DNA of 52,552 bases, taken from assembly GCA_030151885.1 (NCBI GenBank), contig JASLCG010000072.1, positions 1-52,552 of the forward strand, in the 5' to 3' direction. A model generated the notes under the pieces. That model was not told the DNA's origin. It did no database searches and worked only from the letters and a program-made list of their open reading frames with translations. The translations under genes and the position numbers were made by a program. Positions 43,243 through 51,137 of this stretch are shown piece after piece (within the stretch, counting starts at the first letter, position 1; every line of letters begins with the position of its first letter). The stretch is from Bacteroides sp. (GTDB lineage Bacteria > Bacteroidota > Bacteroidia > Bacteroidales > Bacteroidaceae).

Positions 43243-44052
43243 ATGAATACTGATATCCTTTCCTTAGCAATACAAGCTTCCCTTAAAGCAGGAGAAGCTA
43301 TTCTTGAAATCTACGAAAATCCTCAGTCTAACTTTGAAATAGAACGTAAATCAGACCAATCTCCACTTACTATAGCAGATAGGACTGCTCATACTATAAT
43401 TGTAGACTTTCTTAAGCAAACAGCGATTCCAATTTTAAGTGAAGAGGGAAGTCACGATAGTTTTGAGGTGAGAAAAAAATGGGACAAACTATGGATTGTC
43501 GATCCTCTAGATGGAACCAAAGAGTTTATTAAGAAAAACGGTGAATTTACCGTAAATATCGCTCTTGTAGAAAATGGAATTCCTACTCTTGGTGTTGTTT
43601 ATATACCAGTACAACATAAACTTTATTTTGCAGAGGCTTCAATGGGAGCTTATGTCGTAAATGAAATTACTACAAGTAGCTTTAAAAGTAATCCATTATT
43701 ACTGAAAGATGCAGTGAAGCTCCCTCTATCTAAAAAGGACAAGCAAGAATATGTTGTAGTGGCATCTAGATCACACCTATCAGAAGAAACTAAAAGTTAC
43801 ATTGATAAGATTGAACAGGAGCACAATAACATTAAGTGTGTATCTGCAGGAAGTTCAATTAAGATTTGTTGGGTTGCAGAAGGTATAGCAGATATCTATC
43901 CTAGATTTGCACCAACAATGGAGTGGGATACAGCTGCCGGTCATGCTATAGTATTAGCTGCTGGTAAAAATATAGTTTTAGCTTCGAACGAGGATATCGC
44001 TTTAACATACAATAAATCAAATTTACTAAATCCTTGGTTTGTAGTAAAATAA
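43243..44052 (+). CDS. cysQ: 3'(2'),5'-bisphosphate nucleotidase CysQ
   Basis: CysQ dephosphorylates PAP, the toxic by-product of PAPS-dependent sulfonation, to AMP. The 269-residue protein has the Li-sensitive phosphatase motifs SEEG (66-69), DPLDGTKEF (87-95) and EWDTAAGHAI (about 229-238), all metal/substrate residues. It begins a seven-gene operon with intergenic gaps of 4-39 nt, ending at 50729. I could not find a good -7 box upstream. Confidence 0.95.
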   Translation: MNTDILSLAIQASLKAGEAILEIYENPQSNFEIERKSDQSPLTIADRTAHTIIVDFLKQTAIPILSEEGSHDSFEVRKKWDKLWIVDPLDGTKEFIKKNGEFTVNIALVENGIPTLGVVYIPVQHKLYFAEASMGAYVVNEITTSSFKSNPLLLKDAVKLPLSKKDKQEYVVVASRSHLSEETKSYIDKIEQEHNNIKCVSAGSSIKICWVAEGIADIYPRFAPTMEWDTAAGHAIVLAAGKNIVLASNEDIALTYNKSNLLNPWFVVK

Positions 44053-44062
44053 ATAATAGCGT

Positions 44063-45595
44063 ATGTCAATACAGATGCTTTTAGTTGTTTTAGCCCTAGT
44101 GTTGATGGTAGCTGCTTTAGCACTAGATAAGATGCGCCCAGGAATGATCCTATTTTCTGTGGCTGTGTTTTTTTTATGTACAAGAATAATTTCTGCCGAA
44201 GAATTATTAGCAGGATTTAGTAATAAAGGTGTAATGACAGTGGCTTTACTCTTTTTAATAAGTGAAGGTGTACGGAACTCTAATGCGTTAAGTCAACTCA
44301 TTAAAAGACTTCTTCCTACTAGTAAAACAACAGTTTTTAGAGCCCAAGTTCGTATGCTTCCTTCTATTGCATTTATTTCGGCTTTTCTAAATAACACCCC
44401 AGTAGTAGTAATCTTTGCCCCTATTATAAAGCGATGGGCTGAAGCAATGAAGCTTCCGGCTCGTAAGTTTTTGATTCCACTCTCTTATGTTACAATTTTA
44501 GGGGGAATGTGTACACTAATTGGAACCTCTACCAACCTTGTAGTACATGGTATGATTCTAAACGCTGGATACGAAGGACTTTCTATGTTCGAACTAGCTA
44601 AAATAGGTGTAATTATAGCAGCTGTAGGGTTAGTATATCTCTTCTTATTCTCTCCGAAACTTCTACCAGATGATAATGTAGAAGATGCTATGGATGCAGC
44701 TAATAACTTAAATATAGTAGAAGTTATATTAGGACCTCGTTTTCCTGGTATAAATAGAACTTTAAGCAAATTCAATTTTAAAAGACATTATGGTGCAGAG
44801 GTTAAGCAAATTAAGCGTGCTGGAGAAATATTTAAAGATGATATTGATCAGATAAGACTAAAGGAAGGAGACACTTTAGTATTAGTAGCAGATGATAGTT
44901 TTGTGCCTACGTGGGGAGAATCTTCAGTATTTGTTCTTATTGCCAACGGACATGAAGAGGCTATAGGAAAGAAAAGAAGGTATTTGGCTATTATACTCCT
45001 TGTTTTAATGATTATTGGAGCAACTGTGGGTGAGCTTCCAATTGTAAGAGAAGCTTTTCCGAATATACATCTTGATATGTTCTTTTTTGTAGCTGCAACT
45101 ACTGTTATTATGGCCTGGTTTAAGCTGTTTAATGCTAGAAAATACACCAAGTATATTTCGTGGGATATTTTAATAACAATAGCATGTGCTTTTGCAATAA
45201 GCAAAGGGATGGTAAACTCGGGAGTATCAGATTTTATTGCTAGTAAAATGATTCTATTAAGTAATCACTATGGTCCTTATGTCTTGTTGGCTGCACTATT
45301 TTTAATTACAAATATTTTTACTGAGTTAATAACAAATAATGCAGCAGCAGCATTATCATTCCCATTGGCATTATCCATATCGGCACAGTTAGGGGTAAAT
45401 CCGATGCCTTTCTTTATAATTATATGTATTGCAGCTTCTGCAAGCTTTGCTACTCCAATAGGATATCAGACAAATTTAATAGTGCAAGGTATTGGAGATT
45501 ATAAGTTTACTGACTTCTTAAGAGTAGGTATTCCACTTAACATTATTACATTTGTCCTTTCAGTACTATTAGTACCTTTAATATGGCCTTTTTAA
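44063..45595 (+). CDS. SLC13/DASS-family permease with TrkA-C domain (likely sulfate uptake)
   Basis: This 510-residue transporter has about ten membrane segments in two halves, with the DASS-type helix-turn NTPVVVIFAPIIKRW, LGGMCTLIGTSTNLVVHG and, in the second half, ELITNNAAAALSFPLALSI and ASASFATPIGYQTNLIV. A cytoplasmic TrkA-C-like domain is inserted in the middle (about 220-295, RLKEGDTLVLVADDSF). In this gene cluster sulfate is the likely substrate. The nearest relatives are the sulfate permeases of the CysP/SLC13 type; specificity is inferred from context. Confidence 0.88.
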   Translation: MSIQMLLVVLALVLMVAALALDKMRPGMILFSVAVFFLCTRIISAEELLAGFSNKGVMTVALLFLISEGVRNSNALSQLIKRLLPTSKTTVFRAQVRMLPSIAFISAFLNNTPVVVIFAPIIKRWAEAMKLPARKFLIPLSYVTILGGMCTLIGTSTNLVVHGMILNAGYEGLSMFELAKIGVIIAAVGLVYLFLFSPKLLPDDNVEDAMDAANNLNIVEVILGPRFPGINRTLSKFNFKRHYGAEVKQIKRAGEIFKDDIDQIRLKEGDTLVLVADDSFVPTWGESSVFVLIANGHEEAIGKKRRYLAIILLVLMIIGATVGELPIVREAFPNIHLDMFFFVAATTVIMAWFKLFNARKYTKYISWDILITIACAFAISKGMVNSGVSDFIASKMILLSNHYGPYVLLAALFLITNIFTELITNNAAAALSFPLALSISAQLGVNPMPFFIIICIAASASFATPIGYQTNLIVQGIGDYKFTDFLRVGIPLNIITFVLSVLLVPLIWPF

Positions 45596-45609
45596 TTTAA
45601 AAATAGCGA

Positions 45610-46215
45610 ATGAAGAATAAAACAACGAATATATACCCAATCTTTGATAAAATGTTGGGTAAGAGTGATAAAGAAGACTTACTGAAACAAAAGGGTATTA
45701 TGTTATGGTTTACTGGGCTTAGTGGCTCGGGAAAAAGTACAATTGCAATAGCCTTGGAAAGAGAATTACATAAAAGAGGACTATTATGTAGAATTTTAGA
45801 TGGAGATAATATTCGCTCTGGAATAAATAATAACTTAGGGTTCTCAGCAGAAGATCGAAAAGAAAATATAAGAAGAATTGCAGAGGTGTCTAAGTTATTT
45901 GTAGATACTGGAATAATTACATTAGCAGCATTTATAAGTCCTAGCGAAGATATGCGTCAAATGGCTTCTGATATTATTGGTGCTGATAATTTTCATGAAA
46001 TCTATGTGAGTACTCCTTTAGCAGAGTGTGAAAAAAGAGATGTAAAGGGCTTATATGCAAAAGCTAGAGCTGGAGAAATTAAAAACTTTACAGGTATATC
46101 TGCTCCTTTTGAGGCTCCTAAAGCTCCGAAATTAGCTTTAGATACATCTAAAATAGATATAAAAGAATCTGTTGAAAAACTGCTAGAGTATGTTTTACCA
46201 CTGATTCATAAATAA
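45610..46215 (+). CDS. cysC: Adenylyl-sulfate kinase
   Basis: CysC phosphorylates APS to PAPS with ATP. The 201-residue protein has the P-loop GLSGSGKS (36-43), DGDNIR (64-69) and FISPSED (108-114). It is a separate protein, not fused to CysN. It lies 14 nt after the permease gene and 39 nt before cysD. Confidence 0.96.
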   Translation: MKNKTTNIYPIFDKMLGKSDKEDLLKQKGIMLWFTGLSGSGKSTIAIALERELHKRGLLCRILDGDNIRSGINNNLGFSAEDRKENIRRIAEVSKLFVDTGIITLAAFISPSEDMRQMASDIIGADNFHEIYVSTPLAECEKRDVKGLYAKARAGEIKNFTGISAPFEAPKAPKLALDTSKIDIKESVEKLLEYVLPLIHK

Positions 46216-46254
46216 CAGAAAATAAAAAAATATAAAGATAGAATCTATATAACT

Positions 46255-47163
46255 ATGTCAGAATATAATTTAAGCCACTTAAGAGAACTTGAAGCTGAAT
46301 CAATTCACATCATCCGCGAAGTGGCTGCGGAATTTGAAAATCCTGTTATGCTATATAGTATCGGGAAAGATTCATCAGTCATGGTTCGATTAGCAGAAAA
46401 AGCTTTTTACCCAGGGAAAGTACCATTTCCTTTAATGCATATAGACTCCAAATGGAAATTTAATGAAATGATTGAATTTCGTGATCAGTATGCAAAAAAG
46501 CATGGTTGGAATCTGATTGTTGAGAGTAATATGGAAGCTTTTAATGAAGGCGTAGGACCTTTTACTCATGGTAGTAAAATCCATACAGATTTAATGAAAA
46601 CAAAAGCCCTTCTTGCTGCTTTAGATAAATATAAATTTGATGCTGCATTTGGTGGAGCTAGAAGAGATGAAGAGAAGTCTAGAGCTAAAGAGAGAATATT
46701 CTCATTCAGAGATAGTTTTCATCAATGGGATCCAAAAAACCAAAGACCAGAGTTATGGGATATATACAATGCGCGTATTCATAAAGGAGAAAGCATTCGA
46801 GTTTTTCCATTAAGTAACTGGACAGAATTGGATATATGGCAATATATCCGTCTAGAAAATATACCTATTGTACCTCTATATTATGCAAAAAAACGCCCTG
46901 TAATTAATATTGAGGGTAATCTAATTATGCCTGATGATGATAGAATTCCAAAAGAATTACTAGAAAATGTAGAGTATAAAATGATACGTTTTAGAACTTT
47001 AGGCTGCTGGCCTTTAACAGGAGCTATTGAAAGTGAGGCGGACACGATTGAGCAAATTGTCGAAGAGATGATGACGACAACTAAAAGTGAGCGAACAACT
47101 CGTGTCATTGACTTTGACCAAGAAGCCAGTATGGAGCAAAAAAAACGTGAAGGTTATTTCTAA
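46255..47163 (+). CDS. cysD: Sulfate adenylyltransferase subunit 2
   Basis: CysD is the catalytic PP-loop subunit of the heterodimeric ATP sulfurylase, making APS from sulfate and ATP. The 302-residue protein has the PP-loop SIGKDSS (35-41), RRDEEKSRAKER near 142-153 and the C-terminal block TLGCWPLTGAI. It is followed by cysN after 12 nt. Confidence 0.97.
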   Translation: MSEYNLSHLRELEAESIHIIREVAAEFENPVMLYSIGKDSSVMVRLAEKAFYPGKVPFPLMHIDSKWKFNEMIEFRDQYAKKHGWNLIVESNMEAFNEGVGPFTHGSKIHTDLMKTKALLAALDKYKFDAAFGGARRDEEKSRAKERIFSFRDSFHQWDPKNQRPELWDIYNARIHKGESIRVFPLSNWTELDIWQYIRLENIPIVPLYYAKKRPVINIEGNLIMPDDDRIPKELLENVEYKMIRFRTLGCWPLTGAIESEADTIEQIVEEMMTTTKSERTTRVIDFDQEASMEQKKREGYF

Positions 47164-47175
47164 AAGAGGATTACA

Positions 47176-48606
47176 ATGGTAGAAAATTTAAATATACAAG
47201 AGTTTTTAGATCAAGATGAGCGCAAGGATTTATTGCGTTTACTTACAGCTGGATCTGTAGACGATGGTAAATCAACTTTAATTGGCCGTCTATTATACGA
47301 TAGCAAAAAACTGTACGAAGATCAGCTAGATGCTTTAGAAAGAGATAGTAAAAGAGTAGGTAATGCTGGTGATGAAATAGATTATGCATTGCTCTTAGAT
47401 GGATTGAAAGCAGAAAGAGAACAAGGTATTACGATTGATGTAGCTTATAGATATTTCTCTACTAATAAGAGAAAATTTATTATTGCAGATACCCCAGGGC
47501 ATGAACAGTACACACGTAATATGATTACAGGAGGCTCTACTGCAGATCTTGCTATTATTCTTGTGGATGCCAGAACTGGAGTAATTACACAGACAAGAAG
47601 ACACACTTTCTTAGTATCTTTACTAGGTATTAAGCATGTTGTATTGGCTGTAAATAAAATGGATTTAGTTGATTATGATCAGAAAGTATTTGATCAAATA
47701 GTATCTGATTACATGAAGTTTGTAAGTCCATTAGAAATACCAAATATAACTTGTATTCCATTATCGGCCTTAAAAGGAGATAATGTAGTGGATAAATCAG
47801 AAAGAACACCATGGTATCAAGGTATGCCACTATTAGAGTTTCTTGAGAATGCTGATGTATCTGAAAATCACGATTTTGATGAGTTTAGATTCCCAGTACA
47901 GTATGTGCTAAGACCAAACTTAGACTTTAGAGGTTTTTCTGGTAAAATAGCATCTGGAGTTGTACGCAAAGGAGACGAAATAATGGCTCTACCTTCGGGT
48001 AAAAAATCGAAGGTAAAAAGCATTGTAACATACGATGGGGATTTAGATTATGCTTTCCCGCCTCAGTCAATTACAATAACCTTAGAAGATGAGATTGATG
48101 TCTCAAGAGGTGAAATGTTAGTGCATCCTAATGCTCAGCCTAAAGTGGGTAGAAACTTTGAAGCAATGCTAGTATGGATGGATGAAGAGGCTATGAATCC
48201 TAGAAAACAGTTCTTCTTAAAACACACAACAAATTTAAGTAGAGTACATATAGACAACATTAAGTACCGTGTTGATGTTAATACAATGGAGCATTCTGAT
48301 GTAGATCATCTAGAACTGAATGAAATAGGAAGAGTTGTATTAACAACAGCAAAAGAACTATTCTTCGATCCGTATAAAAAAAATAAAGAGTGTGGTGCAT
48401 TTATTTTGATTGATCCTCTTACTAACAACACAAGTGCAGTAGGAATGATTATAGACGCTGTAAATCAAAAAGATGTTCACATTGTAGATGACAGACCGAT
48501 ATTAGATTTATCTAAACTAGACATTCAGGAAGCTGAATATGATGTAGTTCTTAAAGCTGTAAAAGAGTTAGAGCGTCAAGGTTTTGGTATTAAAGTAATA
48601 AGATAA
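47176..48606 (+). CDS. cysN: Sulfate adenylyltransferase subunit 1 (GTPase)
   Basis: CysN is the EF-Tu-like GTPase that drives APS formation by CysD. The 476-residue protein has the P-loop GSVDDGKST (26-34), switch II DTPGH (105-109) and NKMD (160-163), followed by EF-Tu-type beta-barrel domains. There is no CysC fusion at the C-terminus, which matches the separate cysC gene. The sulfotransferase gene follows after 4 nt. Confidence 0.97.
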   Translation: MVENLNIQEFLDQDERKDLLRLLTAGSVDDGKSTLIGRLLYDSKKLYEDQLDALERDSKRVGNAGDEIDYALLLDGLKAEREQGITIDVAYRYFSTNKRKFIIADTPGHEQYTRNMITGGSTADLAIILVDARTGVITQTRRHTFLVSLLGIKHVVLAVNKMDLVDYDQKVFDQIVSDYMKFVSPLEIPNITCIPLSALKGDNVVDKSERTPWYQGMPLLEFLENADVSENHDFDEFRFPVQYVLRPNLDFRGFSGKIASGVVRKGDEIMALPSGKKSKVKSIVTYDGDLDYAFPPQSITITLEDEIDVSRGEMLVHPNAQPKVGRNFEAMLVWMDEEAMNPRKQFFLKHTTNLSRVHIDNIKYRVDVNTMEHSDVDHLELNEIGRVVLTTAKELFFDPYKKNKECGAFILIDPLTNNTSAVGMIIDAVNQKDVHIVDDRPILDLSKLDIQEAEYDVVLKAVKELERQGFGIKVIR

Positions 48607-48610
48607 CTTT

Positions 48611-49729
48611 ATGGGATTATTAGATTTTAATAAATTACCTATTAATACTTTAGTCGGAGCAGATTGGAAAACTTTTAAAGCTGTAACCGAAGGACGAACT
48701 ATTGATAAAGGTTATAAAAGTAAATATAGATTAACAAAAGCTGTATGTAGATTGTTATCACCTTTGGCAGCATTTCAAAACAGAAAGTTTAAGAAGAGGC
48801 TAGCTAATCAATCTATTGAGAAAGACCCTGTATTTATACTTGGTCATTGGAGAAGTGGAACAACTTTTGTCCATAACGTCTTATCGTGTGATAAACGTTT
48901 TGGATATAATACGACGTTTCAAACTGTTTTTCCTCATTTAATGATGTGGGGACAAGGGTTCTTTAAAAAAAGTATGAGTTGGCTCATGCCCGATAAAAGA
49001 CCTACTGACAACATGGAGTTGGCGGTAGATTTGCCTCAAGAGGAAGAGTTTGCCTTAGCCAATATGATGCCTTATACGTATTATAATTTTTGGTTTTTGC
49101 CTAAATACCAAAAAGAATATGCCGATAAGTATTTGATATTTAAGGATATTAAAGAGGATGAATTGAAGATATTTGAAGATACTTTTAAAAAGCTAATAAA
49201 AATATCATTGTGGAATACAAAAGGAGAACAATTCTTAAGTAAGAATCCTCCGCATACGGGTAGGGTAAAAGAGCTTCTTAAAATGTTTCCAAATGCTAAG
49301 TTTATCTATTTGATGAGAAATCCCTTTACTGTGTTGGAGTCAACACGTAGCTTTTTCACTAATACGATTCAGCCACTTAAATTACAAGATATTTCTAACG
49401 AAGAGATTGAAAAAAATATATTAAGCATTTATACTGATTTATATAATAAGTATGAAGCAGATAAGCATTTGATTCCAAAAGGAAATCTAATAGAAGTAAA
49501 GTTTGAAGACTTCGAGGCTGATGCTTTAGGTATGACAGAGAAAATATACAAAACCTTAAATTTATTCGACTTTGAAAGTGCCAGACCTGCTATTGAAAAA
49601 TATGTAGGTAAGAAAAAAGGATATAAGAAGAATAAATATAAATATGATGCACGCACTGTAGATTTAGTAAAAACAAATTGGTCTTTTGCTTTAGAGCAGT
49701 GGGGGTATAAACTAGACGAAGAACTATAA
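48611..49729 (+). CDS. PAPS-dependent sulfotransferase (Sulfotransfer_3-like)
   Basis: It transfers a sulfonate group from PAPS to an unknown acceptor. The 372-residue protein has the 5'-phosphosulfate loop LGHWRSGTTF (77-86), an acidic conserved block PQEEEFALANMM (142-153), KNP (211-213) and the 3'-phosphate motif RNPFTVLESTRSFF (236-249). No signal peptide is present, so it acts in the cytoplasm. Immediately upstream are cysC, cysD and cysN, which make PAPS, and cysQ recycles the by-product. This matches the genomic setting of Bacteroides thetaiotaomicron BT_0416, reported to sulfonate steroids including cholesterol. The substrate here is inferred only from that resemblance. Confidence 0.93.
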   Translation: MGLLDFNKLPINTLVGADWKTFKAVTEGRTIDKGYKSKYRLTKAVCRLLSPLAAFQNRKFKKRLANQSIEKDPVFILGHWRSGTTFVHNVLSCDKRFGYNTTFQTVFPHLMMWGQGFFKKSMSWLMPDKRPTDNMELAVDLPQEEEFALANMMPYTYYNFWFLPKYQKEYADKYLIFKDIKEDELKIFEDTFKKLIKISLWNTKGEQFLSKNPPHTGRVKELLKMFPNAKFIYLMRNPFTVLESTRSFFTNTIQPLKLQDISNEEIEKNILSIYTDLYNKYEADKHLIPKGNLIEVKFEDFEADALGMTEKIYKTLNLFDFESARPAIEKYVGKKKGYKKNKYKYDARTVDLVKTNWSFALEQWGYKLDEEL

Positions 49730-49733
49730 TGTT

Positions 49734-50729
49734 ATGAGAAAAATTACAACATTTTTAGGGATAGGGTTATTAACTTTAGTGTGTGGAAGTAGCTATGCAC
49801 AAAAGCAAAAAAACGATAGTATCGACAAGGCAAATAAAGAAATTGTTGAGCTTATTCCTTATGGAGATATGGATCAGTGGGTTACTAGACGTATTAAAGA
49901 GTCTGGAATTATTGGTGGTAATGTAAAAGATGTATATGCTATTGGTCCTAAACAAACAATAGAGGGTGCTGTGCCTTATGCAAGTGATGTTTCACCTTGG
50001 GCAACATCCAATGTGTTGGCTAAAGTAGCTGGAGTAGTAAAAACGAATACATCTGTCTTTCCTGAAACACGCTGGGAAGGATTCGCTGCTAGACTAGATA
50101 CTCGTATGGAGAGTGTTAAAGTGTTAGGAATGATTGATATTACAGTTTTAGCTGCTGGATCTGTCTTTTTGGGTTCAGTTAATGAACCTATTAAAAGTGT
50201 AAGTAATCCTCAGAAAATATTAGTTTCGGGTATACCTTTTACAAAGAGACCTAAAGCTGTTCGTTTTGATTATAAAATAAAACTATCTGGTGAACCAAAT
50301 AGAATAAAAGCAACAGGTTTTGGTAGCTCGTCTTCTGTGCCTGGAAAAGACTTACCTATTGTAGTATTATTATTACAAAAACGCTGGGAGGACAAAAAGG
50401 GAAATGTGTTTGCTAAGCGTGTTGGTACAATGGTAATGCGTTATGCCGAGGATACTGATGGTTGGGTAGAAGATGCAAACTATCCTATTCATTATGGAGA
50501 TATTTCGAAAGAGTTATTTTATAATGATGAAAGTATGAAAATTCAAGATGAGGAGCGTTATACGATTAATAAAAAAGGTAAGAGTGTTCCGATTCAAGAA
50601 GTAGAGTGGGCTGATGCAGATGAAGAACCAACTCATATTATTTTACAATTTGCTTCAAGTCATGGAGGTGCATATATTGGTTCTCCAGGTAATACATTTT
50701 GGATTGATAATGTAAGATTAGTGTACTAA
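49734..50729 (+). CDS. Secreted PCMD-like protein at the end of the sulfation operon
   Basis: The 331-residue protein has a signal peptide (MRKITTFLGIGLLTLVCGSSYAQ). The mature part is beta-rich, with VRFDYKIKLSG (the middle of a jelly-roll-like pattern) and the C-terminal block GGAYIGSPGNTFWIDNVRLVY (by parts), similar to the Putative Carbohydrate Metabolism Domain found in Bacteroidota. It starts 4 nt after the sulfotransferase gene, so it is co-transcribed. A carbohydrate- or lipid-binding role outside the inner membrane is possible; I know no function. The operon ends at the terminator 50751-50787. Confidence 0.82.
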   Translation: MRKITTFLGIGLLTLVCGSSYAQKQKNDSIDKANKEIVELIPYGDMDQWVTRRIKESGIIGGNVKDVYAIGPKQTIEGAVPYASDVSPWATSNVLAKVAGVVKTNTSVFPETRWEGFAARLDTRMESVKVLGMIDITVLAAGSVFLGSVNEPIKSVSNPQKILVSGIPFTKRPKAVRFDYKIKLSGEPNRIKATGFGSSSSVPGKDLPIVVLLLQKRWEDKKGNVFAKRVGTMVMRYAEDTDGWVEDANYPIHYGDISKELFYNDESMKIQDEERYTINKKGKSVPIQEVEWADADEEPTHIILQFASSHGGAYIGSPGNTFWIDNVRLVY

Positions 50730-50750
50730 TTATAATCTTAATATATAGTT

Positions 50751-50787
50751 AAAAGAGGTGTTATGTCGGCATAACACCTCTTTTTTT
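50751..50787 (+). terminator. Terminator of the sulfation operon
   Basis: AAAAGAGGTGTTATG pairs exactly with CATAACACCTCTTTT (15 bp) over the loop TCGG, followed by TTT. The apex reads ATGTCGGCAT, a further GCCGAC-type site, so the terminator itself carries the repeat motif. Confidence 0.92.
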
Positions 50788-50800
50788 GTAACCAATTGTT

Positions 50801-50899
50801 AGTCGCCGACTGACCTCTGTCTTGTTGCCGACATGCCTCAAGTATCTTGCCGACAAGGCTAAGGTATGTCGGCAATGAAGAATTGTCATATCGGCACTG
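50801..50899. repeat. Intergenic TTGCCGAC repeat element, copy B
   Basis: Five sites have CG centres at 50807.5, 50829.5, 50851.5, 50870.5 and 50892.5, spacing 22, 22, 19 and 22 bp. The first three point forward (GCCGAC, TTGCCGACAT, TTGCCGACAA) and the last two are reversed (GTCGGCAATG, ATCGGCACTG). Arms 50825-50838 and 50862-50875 pair in 14 consecutive positions (one G-U), with the third site in the loop. It aligns with copy A over 77 bp without gaps. Confidence 0.8.
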
Positions 50900-51065
50900 T
50901 TATTTAGCGTTGCTGTAGGTGTGTTATTAAATAGTGCTTAGCTACGCTTTACATCTCATTAAAACTATGTTTTATTTTTACCTATATATCTTATAAAACA
51001 CATTAAGTAACAATTTTATGATTTTGTTATTTGTGATTTTATATGTCTTATATATATGGAAATTT

Positions 51066-51102
51066 AAAAAAGCCCCTAGAACTAATTCCAGAGGCCTCTT
51101 TA
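51066..51102 (-). terminator. Terminator of the gltD-like gene
   Basis: On the minus strand a 16-bp stem with four G-U pairs (AAAGAGGCC side with the GGCTTTTTT side) encloses a TTAG loop and is followed by T bases. Confidence 0.75.
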
Positions 51103-51137
51103 ACTATTCAACTATTTTAAACAAAAGACTTTATATG

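Larger units (their letters stand above)
50730..51137. other. Convergent intergenic region with two terminators and repeat element
   Basis: It contains the PCMD gene terminator (50751-50787), copy B of the repeat (50801-50899), an AT-rich stretch and the gltD terminator (51066-51102). A 43-codon frame at 51018-51149 overlaps the gltD end and is not credible. Confidence 0.7.
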
